16,110 nucleotides of DNA from Nitriliruptoraceae bacterium (GTDB lineage Bacteria; Actinomycetota; Nitriliruptoria; Nitriliruptorales; Nitriliruptoraceae). Positions 6,721 to 13,529 of the stretch are shown in pieces. Position numbers and translations under genes: made by a program. The notes beneath the pieces are model-generated. The model saw only the letters and a list, made by a program, of their open reading frames with translations, did not search any database and had not been told where the DNA came from. The DNA is taken from assembly GCA_003554005.1 (NCBI GenBank), contig PWEU01000162.1:1-16110 (forward strand), given 5' to 3'. The number at the start of each line of letters is the position of its first letter. The first letter of the stretch is position 1.

Positions 6721-7959
6721 TCAGCGAGGGACGTCTGGCCGTAGCGCCGGGAGCAGATGCCACAGCGCCTCCGTCGAGGTGGTCGCCGGGTTGGACCAAC
6801 CACCGATGGCGGCGTCGGTGGCGAGCAGGGCATCGCCCTCGTGCAGCGTCTCGGTCCGGCCCTCCAGCGTGACGTCGAGCACGCCACGGACGACGGTGAC
6901 CGCCTCGGGTGCCTTGACGGCGAAGGGGCCGTTCGCGCCATGGGCACCGGCGGCGACCTCGACGAGCCACAGCTCCCCGGCGACGGCGTCGTCGAGCAGC
7001 CGCTCCCCGGTCAGACCCTCCTGCAGCACGCGGCGCTCGCGACCGCTGCGCCGGGACACGGTGTAGCCCGTGTCGGCATCGGGGCGGGGCCCGAAGGGCA
7101 CCCCGAGGACCTCCCACAGCCGGACGAGCGTGTCGCCCCCGGGGCCGCGGACCCCGCGCTCCACCTGGGACAGGGCCGAGGGGGAGATGCCCACGCGCCG
7201 GGCGCCCTCCGCCTGGGAGAGCCCCCGGGACAGGCGCTGGTCGCGGATCAGGGAGCCGAGGCGCTGCCGGGTGCTGGTCGCCTCGCCGCGTGGACGCAGG
7301 TCCCCGTCGGACACCGTGGCCCGACGGCTGCGGCCCACCCCCTCGCTGCCGCGCCCGTCGGCCTTGCGGACCGTCAGCACGAACGTCGGGGGGTCGGTGG
7401 GGCCGGCGGTCTCCTCCGCGACCATCTCGATCACCACCTGGGTGACTTCGGTGAGCCGCCGCAGGAACGTCGGCCGGTGAGCCGACAGTTCGATGGGCCA
7501 CAGTGCCAGGCTGCGCCGTCGGTACAGGCGTGGGCAGGGGGACAGGAACAGCTCCAGCGCGGCCGTGTCGGACCAGGCGGCCTGCACCGCGCTGAGCCGG
7601 TCGAAGACGAAGGCAGCGCCGGTGCCGACCGCGTGGTCGGCGGCACGGACCGAGGCCAGCGCCGCGGCCAGGTCGGCGTCCGGGGGCAGCGCGCCGGGCA
7701 GCTCGGGGGTCCGGCCGGTGGTGACGGCCGACCAGTCCAGCACGGTGACGCGGTCGGGAACGGGTCCGGACCAGGGCTCGGCGACGGTGACGATCACCAG
7801 CGGGAGGCGGCCCCGAGCGGCGGCGACGAAGCGATCGACGATGAGGTCCAGCGGTGCCCGGTCGTCGCCGGCGATCACGAGGTTGTCGCCGATGTGGACG
7901 TCGTCGATCAACGTGTCCAGGATCTCGGTACCGCTGGTGGGACCGGCCGTCTCGTTCAC
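6721..7959 (-). CDS. XRE-family regulator: KaiC/RecA-like N-terminal region, HTH, C-terminal cupin
   Basis: Predicted DNA-binding regulator of 412 aa in three parts. Residues about 15-200 look like a degenerate RecA/KaiC-fold domain: HIGDNLVIAGD sits where a Walker A loop would be but lacks GKT, AFVFDRLSA (116-124) resembles the Walker B strand, and FVLTVRKADGR (193-203) resembles the late strand of KaiC proteins. Residues about 232-288 are an XRE/HTH_3 domain (LGSLIRDQRLSRGLSQAEGA, then GISPSALSQVERG). Residues about 325-405 are a cupin-like sensor barrel (VVRGVLDVTLEG, LHEGDALL). The HTH-plus-cupin pair is a well-known ligand-responsive regulator plan; the KaiC-like front is unusual. GTG at 7959 is chosen because GGGAGG lies 8 nt upstream; the longer frame to 8364 overlaps gdhA and is spurious. 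It lies 55 nt after gdhA and likely shares its transcript. The N-terminal assignment is less sure than the rest. Confidence 0.82.
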   Translation of the reverse strand: MNETAGPTSGTEILDTLIDDVHIGDNLVIAGDDRAPLDLIVDRFVAAARGRLPLVIVTVAEPWSGPVPDRVTVLDWSAVTTGRTPELPGALPPDADLAAALASVRAADHAVGTGAAFVFDRLSAVQAAWSDTAALELFLSPCPRLYRRRSLALWPIELSAHRPTFLRRLTEVTQVVIEMVAEETAGPTDPPTFVLTVRKADGRGSEGVGRSRRATVSDGDLRPRGEATSTRQRLGSLIRDQRLSRGLSQAEGARRVGISPSALSQVERGVRGPGGDTLVRLWEVLGVPFGPRPDADTGYTVSRRSGRERRVLQEGLTGERLLDDAVAGELWLVEVAAGAHGANGPFAVKAPEAVTVVRGVLDVTLEGRTETLHEGDALLATDAAIGGWSNPATTSTEALWHLLPALRPDVPR

Positions 7960-8014
7960 CTCTCGTTCCTCCCGGTGGCACCCCGCACGACAGGACGCCA
8001 CCGTAGAGGCTCGC

Positions 8015-9274
8015 TCAGGACGCGAGCTCGCGGGAGATGTCCACCCCGTGGCGCTCCTCGATCGCGGTCGCGATCCGGCCGACGCCGAGGACCATCGCCG
8101 CGGTCCGCAGATCCAGGTCCCGTGCGGCCGCGCCCGCCCATAGATCGTCCAGCGAGCGCTGCATGCGCTGCTCGAGGCGGTCGGCGACGTGGCGGGCGCT
8201 CCAGCGCTCCTCACGCTGGTTCTGCTGCCACTCGAAGCAGGACACGGTGACGCCCCCGGCGCTGGCCAGCACGTCGGGCACCACGGTGATGCCCCGGTCG
8301 TGCAGGATCGCGTCGGCGCGGTCGGTGACCGGACCGTTGGCGGCTTCGGCGACCAACCGGGCACGGACCCGCTCGGCTTCGGCTCCGTCGATGGCGCCCT
8401 CCAGGGCTGCGGGTACCAGGATCTCGCAGTCCAGCGCCAGCAGGTCCGCGGGACCGATCACCTCGGCGTCGTGGTGGATGACCGACCCGTGAGCGGCCTT
8501 GGTGGCGGCGACGCCCGCGATGTCGAGCCCCCGGGGGTCGTGGATCGCGCCCCGGCTGTCGGACACGCCCACCACCCGGAAGCCGTCAGCGGCGAGCATG
8601 GCAGCCAGGTGGGCGCCGGCGTTGCCGAAGCCCTGGATCACGACCCGGGCATCGGGTGGCAGGTCCATCCGGCGGGCGCTGGCGGTGACGACCGTGCGGC
8701 ACCCGGCGGCCGTCGCGGTGTCGCGCCCCAGCGAGCCGCCGGCCGCGACCGACTTGCCCGTCACCACGCCCGGCTGGGGACGGCCGGTGACCCGGGCGAA
8801 CTCATCCGCCATCCAGTCCATGTGACGCTGTCCGGTGTTGACATCGGGAGCCGGGACGTCCAGACCGGGGCCGATGCTGTGGGCGACGGCGCGGGTGTAG
8901 CTGCGGGTCAGGGACTCCAGCTCCGCCTCGCTGAGCTGCTTGGGATCGACCGTGATGCCGCCCTTGCCGCCCCCGAGGGGGAGGTCGACCACCGCGGTCT
9001 TCACGCTCATCAGCGTCGCCAGGCCGGCCACCTCGGTGGCGGTGACGTCCGGGTGGAAGCGGGTGCCGCCCTTGGCCGGACCGCGGGCCATGGAGTGGGC
9101 GACCCGGTAGCCGGGTACGACCCGGATCGAGTCGTCGTCGGCGCGGTAGGGCACCTGGACCGCCAGGGAGCGTTCGGGCTGGTGCAGGGTGACGCGGACC
9201 CAGTCAGCTAGGCCGAGTTCGTCGGCGGCGTTGTCGATGGCGTGCAGGGCCAGCCGGTGCAGATCGATCGTCAC
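8015..9274 (-). CDS. gdhA: Glu/Leu/Phe/Val dehydrogenase family, probable glutamate dehydrogenase
   Basis: Enzyme of 419 aa, the usual length for hexameric NAD(P)-dependent glutamate dehydrogenase, which interconverts glutamate and 2-oxoglutarate plus ammonia in the cytoplasm. The substrate domain has AKGGTRFHP (67-75), MSVKTAVVDLPLGGGKGG (89-106, with Lys92 and catalytic Lys104) and the PAPDVNT acid (Asp144). The nucleotide domain has the Rossmann loop QGFGNAG (214-220). The late motif reads LASAGGVTVSCFEW; many relatives have Asn-Ala-Gly-Gly where this has Ser-Ala-Gly-Gly, so substrate preference (Glu versus Leu/Val/Phe) is not certain. It starts with GTG, with GGAGG 8 nt upstream. It heads a minus-strand run with the XRE-cupin regulator, the Gre-like factor and the DUF2804 protein, and faces the DUF302 gene across a repeat-rich intergenic region. 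Confidence 0.93.
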   Translation of the reverse strand: MTIDLHRLALHAIDNAADELGLADWVRVTLHQPERSLAVQVPYRADDDSIRVVPGYRVAHSMARGPAKGGTRFHPDVTATEVAGLATLMSVKTAVVDLPLGGGKGGITVDPKQLSEAELESLTRSYTRAVAHSIGPGLDVPAPDVNTGQRHMDWMADEFARVTGRPQPGVVTGKSVAAGGSLGRDTATAAGCRTVVTASARRMDLPPDARVVIQGFGNAGAHLAAMLAADGFRVVGVSDSRGAIHDPRGLDIAGVAATKAAHGSVIHHDAEVIGPADLLALDCEILVPAALEGAIDGAEAERVRARLVAEAANGPVTDRADAILHDRGITVVPDVLASAGGVTVSCFEWQQNQREERWSARHVADRLEQRMQRSLDDLWAGAAARDLDLRTAAMVLGVGRIATAIEERHGVDISRELAS

Positions 9275-9378
9275 GTCGAGAACCTCCGCAGCTGTGCGCG
9301 GCGACGTGACGGGCAGGGAGCACCGTCCGGCCCCACGCGGGGTGGACGACGCGCCGTTGCGTCACGCGGAGGATAGGC

Positions 9379-9396
9379 ATGAATCACAGCTTCACG
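9379..9396 (-). promoter_or_regulatory. Candidate operator upstream of gdhA (TGAA-N7-TTCA dyad)
   Basis: The plus strand reads ATGAA-N5-GCTTCACG, the same 13 fixed bases and spacing as the site at 6684-6701 before the gre-like gene. It lies about 105 nt upstream of the gdhA GTG. I did not notice this pair of half-sites elsewhere in non-coding parts of the window. The XRE-cupin protein encoded between the two target genes is the natural candidate ligand; that link is inference. Confidence 0.4.
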
Positions 9397-9404
9397 CCAA
9401 CGCT

Positions 9405-9455
9405 GAGACGTCGACAGGCGAGAGACGTCGACAGGCGAGAGACGTCGACAGGCCG
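9405..9455. repeat. Three tandem 17-bp direct repeats (GAGACGTCGACAGGCGA)
   Basis: The unit occurs at 9405-9421, 9422-9438 and 9439-9455; the first two are identical and the third differs only in its last two bases (CG for GA). Each unit contains the overlapping palindromes GACGTC and GTCGAC. There are no spacers, so this is not a CRISPR array. Its position between divergent genes suggests a protein-binding array or slippage product. Confidence 0.85.
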
Positions 9456-9619
9456 GAGGCGGGGCGGCCGTGGCCGGCGTGACGGGTGAGCTCCGACGGA
9501 TGCCCCGCCTCCGGGAAGGTCGCCGTCTCCCCGGGCGTTGGCCCCTACGAGGGGCCGATGGACGGCCGATGGACGCCGGTGGACACCGGCGACCGCGCCC
9601 CGACCCGAAAGGTCAACCC

Positions 9620-10024
9620 ATGGAGCACGACCGCTACGTCCTCAGGCAGCGCACCTCCGACGAGCCTGCCACCGCGGATGCACGCATCCGGGATGCCCTG
9701 GCTGCGGAGGGCTTCGGTGTGCTGACCGAGATCGACGTCACGGCGACCCTGAAGACCAAGCTGGACGTCGAGGTGGCGCCCTACACGATCCTCGGCGCCT
9801 GCAAGCCCTCCTACGCCCACGAGGCGATCGGCGTCGATCCCGCGATCGGAGGGCTGCTGCCCTGCAACGTCGTGGTGCGGGCGCACCCCGACGGTGGCAG
9901 CGAGTTCATCGCGATCGACCCGGCGGCGATGATGGGGCTGGCCGGGGTGGCGGAGCTCGACGAGGTCGCAGCTGCGGTCCGCGGTGAACTGAGCCGCGCG
10001 TTGGAGGTCGCAGCGGCCCGGTGA
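9620..10024 (+). CDS. DUF302 domain protein
   Basis: Small cytoplasmic protein (134 aa) filled almost entirely by a DUF302 domain; the biochemical role of this family is not established. Typical features are IRDALAAEGFGVLTEIDV (23-40), ATLKTKLDVEVAPYTILGAC (42-61) and AIGGLLPCNVVVR (75-87), with family-typical cysteines Cys61 and Cys82. The ATG at 9620 is preceded by AAAGG (9608-9612) and begins just before the domain. A longer in-frame start at 9470 would add a Pro/Arg/Gly-rich stretch that overlaps the hairpins and has no family match. Next to it are repeats and structured leader sequence. The gene is followed by the duplicated 50-bp element and converges on the hdeD-like gene. Confidence 0.9.
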   Translation: MEHDRYVLRQRTSDEPATADARIRDALAAEGFGVLTEIDVTATLKTKLDVEVAPYTILGACKPSYAHEAIGVDPAIGGLLPCNVVVRAHPDGGSEFIAIDPAAMMGLAGVAELDEVAAAVRGELSRALEVAAAR

Positions 10025-10062
10025 CGCCCGCGACGCCGGCATGGTCGAAGCGCCGTGCCTGG

Positions 10063-10175
10063 CAGTGCGGGGCGGGTTCGCGGACATCCGTGACCGGATG
10101 CCGACCCCACCGCGGCCACCATGGCCAGTGCGGGGCGGGTTCGCGGACATCCGTGACCGGATGCCGACCCCACCG
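10063..10175. repeat. Perfect 50-bp direct repeat (two copies, 63-bp period), each with a hairpin
   Basis: Copies at 10063-10112 and 10126-10175 are identical over 50 bp and are separated by 13 bp. Each contains CATCCG-TGAC-CGGATG (10085-10100 and 10148-10163), with G/C-rich imperfect outer pairing (GGCGGG with CCCACC), giving a long hairpin without a T tract. The place, between convergent DUF302 and hdeD-like genes, fits a bidirectional terminator or a REP-like intergenic element. The small open frames across it are products of the repeat. Confidence 0.85.
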
Positions 10176-10236
10176 GGCATGATGACACCACTGGGGCAGC
10201 TGGGCGCCACGCCGGAGGGATGAACGGCCGCGGTGC

Positions 10237-10280
10237 GCCGGTGACGCTGGCGCGCCGGTGACGCCGGTGACGCCGGTGGC
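10237..10280. repeat. Short 9-bp tandem repeat (GCCGGTGAC)
   Basis: GCCGGTGAC occurs at 10237-10245, 10254-10262 and 10263-10271, with a one-base variant at 10272-10280 and a degenerate unit between the first two. It sits just past the stop of the hdeD-like gene in the convergent intergenic region. It looks like a slippage microsatellite; no function is evident. Confidence 0.6.
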
Positions 10281-10302
10281 GCCGTGCCGACTCAGGTCGT
10301 GC

Positions 10303-10866
10303 TCAGGCCGTGGCGTCCGCGGTCTGCTCGGCCTGGCTGAGGCGGACGCGGCCCGTCAACGCGGGCGTGATGCCATCGATGACCAGCTCCACACCGAGCA
10401 CGGTGCCCAGGAACCACAGCGCCGATGCCGGCCACCCGATCAGGACGAGCAGGCTCAGGGCCAGGGGGATGAGGCCACTGAACAGCAGGAGGCCTCTCGG
10501 CATCCCGGGCTGGAACGCGAGCACGATGCGCAGGACCCCGCCGACGAACAGCAGCGAGCCGGCCAGCAGGGTCAGGGTCAGCAGCCCCACCCCCGGGTTG
10601 TTGACGAAGGAGAACCCAAGCATCCCGATGAGCCCGCCGAAAGCGAGGTTCCACCGGCGTGGCGGGTCCGACCAGTTGACCAGCGCGCTCACGGCCAGCA
10701 CGACGCCACCGATCAGCAGCATCCAGCCGGTGAACAGCACGGAGATCACGCCGGCTAGCGCCACGTGACCGAGCACGATGACGCCGGCGACGATCGAGAG
10801 GATCCCGAACAGGATGTCCCACCCGGTGCGACGTCGTTCCAGCGTGATGGTGGGTGGGGTGGTCAT
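10303..10866 (-). CDS. HdeD family (DUF308) acid-resistance-type membrane protein
   Basis: Predicted inner-membrane protein (187 aa) of the HdeD/DUF308 family, about the usual length. Six hydrophobic segments are visible (roughly residues 16-34, 37-63, 73-89, 92-118, 124-143 and 148-170) as three helix pairs with the Gly-rich repeats of the family (GILSIVAGVIVL; LLIGGVVLAVSALVNW; GLIPLALSLLVLIGWP). The N-terminus is basic (ERRRTGWD) and the tail short and polar. In enterobacteria HdeD has been linked to acid resistance; its role in actinobacteria is not settled. The ATG at 10866 is preceded by AGAGGA about 6 nt upstream and matches the family start. An upstream in-frame start at 10965 would add a Pro/Arg-rich extension crossing the direct repeats. 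It is divergent from the LuxR-type gene. Confidence 0.9.
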   Translation of the reverse strand: MTTPPTITLERRRTGWDILFGILSIVAGVIVLGHVALAGVISVLFTGWMLLIGGVVLAVSALVNWSDPPRRWNLAFGGLIGMLGFSFVNNPGVGLLTLTLLAGSLLFVGGVLRIVLAFQPGMPRGLLLFSGLIPLALSLLVLIGWPASALWFLGTVLGVELVIDGITPALTGRVRLSQAEQTADATA

Positions 10867-11184
10867 CGGCGTTCCTCTCGGGCCTGGGTCAGCGATGCCG
10901 GGTCGAGCCTGTGCAGGTGCCGGGTCGAGCCTGTGAGGGCAGGCTGGCTCGCGCGATGCCCACAAGGGTGATCGCAGCCCAGAACCTTACGTCGGACCGG
11001 GGCCGTGCACCTCACCCGCTCCGGGTGACGACGCTCCGCGCCCCCTCGGCCCCGCCGCCGCCACGCGCCAGGGCCGAGGCGGATCGGCCCCGCCCATCCG
11101 ACCGACCGTCGGCGTCGAAAGCGGGCGGGAAGTGGCGGGAGCAGCCGCGTCGGCAACCGCGCGGTGAGATGCTGCGGATCCGGG
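10867..11184. promoter_or_regulatory. Divergent intergenic region between the hdeD-like and LuxR-type genes
   Basis: No gene is supported in these 318 nt. A perfect 18-bp direct repeat lies 30 to 70 nt before the hdeD-like start. A relatively AT-rich patch at 10981-10990 includes TAAGGT on the minus strand (10984-10989), a weak -10 candidate for the hdeD-like gene without a clear -35. The rest (about 11000-11160) is GC-rich, with nothing I can name. No strong ribosome site precedes the LuxR-type start. Confidence 0.45.
10896..10935. repeat. Perfect 18-bp direct repeat upstream of the hdeD-like gene
   Basis: TGCCGGGTCGAGCCTGTG occurs at 10896-10913 and 10918-10935. The centre-to-centre distance is 22 bp, close to two turns of B-DNA, so both copies present the same face. 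This is the arrangement expected of a tandem operator or activator site, although simple duplication is possible. It may act on the hdeD-like gene, the LuxR-type gene, or both. Confidence 0.8.
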
Positions 11185-13474
11185 ATGGTCATGGCGGCGC
11201 TGGACATCGAGGTCGGGACGCGCGGTCGCGGCGTGCGGTGCGAGAAGCTGCGAGCTCCGAGGTTCCCGGGGTCGCACGTGTCGCGGGCACGTCTGGTCCG
11301 TCGCATGGTCGACAGCGACGCCGAGCTCGTCACCATCTCGGCGCCGGCGGGTGCGGGCAACACGACCCTCCTGACCTCGTGGTCTGCGACACCGGAGGTG
11401 GCCGGCAGCATCGCCTGGCTGTCGCTCGATCACCACGACACCACCGCGGTCCGCATATGGGAGGCGCTCCTCGCGGCGCTCAGGGGCCTGCCATCGCTGC
11501 CAGACGACCACCCCGTCCGTGGGTTCCAGGCTCCGGTCGGCGAGGTCGACCAGCGGTTCACCGAGCAGGTGATGACGAGCCTCGCGTCGCTCGACGGACC
11601 CTGCTGGCTCGTGCTCGACGACGTCCACCGCGTGCGCGCTCCGGCGGCGCGGGCCGTCCTCGACGACCTCATGGAGCGTCTCCCGGGCCAGCTGCGCCTG
11701 GTCGTGGCCAGCCGGGTCGCTCTGCCCTCGCTGCCACACCAGGCAGGCTCCCCACAGACGCTGCTGGAGCTTCGAGCCAGCGACCTCGCCTTCACGGCAG
11801 CCGAGGTCGACGAGCTCCTCCGCGTGCATGGGCTCGAGCTCGATCAGCGAGCCCGGACCTCCCTGCTGGTCAGGACCGAAGGCTGGGCGGCCGGGCTGCG
11901 GCTCGCGGTCGCGGGGCTGGCGACCGCCGACCATCCGCAGGCGTTCCTCGCCCGTTTCGACGGCGATACCCGCTCCGTGTCCGACTACCTGGCGTCCGAG
12001 CTGCTCCACCAGCTCCCCGCCTCGCTCCTCGATCTCCTCCTCAGCACCAGCATCTGTGGCGGCCCGGAGGCGCCGCTGGTCGTCGAGCTCAGCGGTCGGC
12101 CCGACGCCGGACCGGTCCTGGACACGTTGGTACGGGACCACGCGTTGGTCGCCCGCGAGGAAGGGGCGACGCCCCGTTACCGCTACCACGAGCTGCTCCG
12201 CACCTTCCTGGAGGCCGAGCTCCGCCGACGCGACCTCCGGCGGTGGCAGCACCTCCACGGGGTCGCCGCCCGCTGGTACCGCGAGGCCGGCCTCCCCGAG
12301 CGCGCGCTCGGCCACGCCGTCACCGCCGAGGACCGGGAGCTCGTCGAGGCGCTGCTCGGCCGCCAGGGCGTGGCCGCCCTGCTGGACGGCGAGCCCGATC
12401 GTCTGGCGGAGGTACTGGATCGACTGCCACCCCGGTGGCGCACGGACGCGCTGCCGCTGTCGCTGCGGGCGGCGCTCGCCCTGGCGGGCAACGACGCGGC
12501 CACCGCCGGGCTCCTCCTGGCCGAGGCCCGGGCAGCCACAGAGCCCCGAGCGCCCTGGCTGAGGACGTTCCTCGCGGTCCTCGAACTGCAGCATGCGCGT
12601 CTGGTCGGCGAGCGGGACCGCCTCCTCGCTGCCATCGACGCCCTCGATATCGCGGCGGATCGCGCGCCCAATCCCGCGGTTCGGCTGGCCAGTCGCCTGA
12701 CCCGTGCCTTCGCAGCCCTCGAGGACGGGGCGCCGGCCCGGCCGGTGTTGCAGGAGGTGCCGCTGCTGTGGGAGGGCGCGGATCCGGGACAGCTGTCCAC
12801 CAGGCTGCTGCTCGCCACCTGGGGGCCGGTCGAGGTGCGCCAGGCCCTGCGCATCGGTGAGGTGGACCTGGCCGAGGCTGCCGCCGAGCGGGTACGACGC
12901 TGGCTGCCGGAGACCGCGGAAGCCGCGCTCGTCACGGCTGCCCTGGCGCGGTCCGCCGGACGCGCCGCGGACGCGCAGGTGGCACTGGCACCGGTGCTGT
13001 CCGGTCATCGGCCGACCCTCGTCGCGGCCAGCGGTGTGACGGCCCGGGTCGTGGCCGCTGAGCTCGCGGTCGCAACGGGTGACCGGGTCCGCGCCACCGA
13101 ACTGCTCGATAACGCTCTCGCCATCGCCGCGCCGGCGCGGTGGTGGCGTCCCTTCGCCGAGGCCGAGGATGCGACCCGGTGCCTGGTCGTCGACCTCGTG
13201 GAGCGGCACCTCGGAGACCTCCCCGGACGCGCGGAACCCCGCGCGGCCCTGGGGCGCACCCAGCCCGTCCACGCCGTGCTCGCCCCCCCTCACACCAGCG
13301 GAACTCGACCTGTTCCGGGAGCTGCCGTCGCTGCGGACGGTGTGGGAGATCGCCGGGGCGCTCCACCTGTCGGTCAACACCATCAAGACCCACCTGAGAT
13401 CGATGTACCGCAAGCTGGACGTCCACGGCCGACGCGCTGCCGTCGAGGTGGCCCGGGGGCACGGGCTCCTGTGA
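11185..13474 (+). CDS. MalT/LAL-type LuxR-family transcriptional regulator, frame-disrupted before the HTH
   Basis: Large ATP-dependent LuxR-family regulator. The N-terminal STAND-type NTPase region begins KLRAPRFPGS (21-30). Its Walker A reads SAPAGAGNTTLL (52-63), with Asn59 where the family has Lys; Walker B is WLVLDDVH (141-148). A long helical, TPR-like middle follows (about 350-690). The C-terminal LuxR HTH (AELDLFRELP, then EIAGALHLSVNTIKTHLRSMYRKLDV) is encoded one frame over. The frame changes at a run of seven C (13283-13289). Removing one C gives a continuous 762-aa protein ending at 13474 with the classic PLTPAELD entry to the HTH. Unshifted, the frame reads on to 13527 with a nonsense tail. 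The start is uncertain: ATG 11185 or 11191, or GTG 11164, all with weak ribosome sites. It could be a sequencing error, a pseudogene, or a real frameshift switch. Confidence 0.8.
13283..13289 (+). other. Seven-C homopolymer at the frame break of the LuxR-type gene
   Basis: Upstream of this tract the regulator is read in the frame of 11185; downstream, the LuxR HTH is read in the +1 frame. A tract of six C would restore one continuous gene. Poly-C runs are common sites of sequencing or assembly error and also of replication slippage. Confidence 0.8.
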
Positions 13475-13529
13475 CCTGCGGCGAGCCCCGTCCGAGGACT
13501 AGCGTTGCCCATGGCAGGGAGGCCTGAAG

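Larger units (their letters stand above)
9275..9619. promoter_or_regulatory. Divergent intergenic region between gdhA and the DUF302 gene
   Basis: This 345-nt stretch holds no supportable gene. From the gdhA side it contains the gdhA ribosome site, and a hairpin at 9325-9347 (GTCC..CCCC-ACGC-GGGG..GGAC). CGTGACG (9305-9311) and CGTCACG (9360-9366) form a spaced inverted repeat. The TGAA-N7-TTCA box is at 9379-9396, and three 17-bp direct repeats at 9405-9455. A hairpin GGCCCC-TACGA-GGGGCC lies at 9540-9556, then an 11-bp tandem GGCCGATGGAC (9553-9574), and a tetraloop hairpin CCGGT-GGAC-ACCGG (9576-9589) about 30 nt before the DUF302 start. Promoters for both directions must lie here, but I cannot place them reliably. 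Confidence 0.6.

Noticed and set aside
6633..6947. N-terminal extension of the Gre-like protein
   Set aside because: The added residues are Arg/Pro/Ser-rich, overlap the XRE-cupin gene end, and the internal ATG has an ideal Shine-Dalgarno.
7960..8364. N-terminal extension of the XRE-cupin protein into gdhA
   Set aside because: The extension is antisense-free but out of frame with gdhA on the same strand, has no motifs, and GTG 7959 has a good ribosome site.
9405..9455. Possible CRISPR array
   Set aside because: The units are only 17 bp and directly abut without spacers, and no cas gene is near.
10041..10223. Small plus-strand open frame (60 aa) with a repeated VRGGFADIRDRMPTPP peptide
   Set aside because: The peptide repeat is just the translation of the 50-bp DNA duplication (63-bp period, a multiple of three). 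There is no ribosome site, and the palindromic core better explains the conservation.
10987..13512. 841-aa minus-strand open frame opposite the LuxR-type gene
   Set aside because: It has no domain features and lies wholly antisense to a recognisable regulator; it is a shadow of GC-biased codons.
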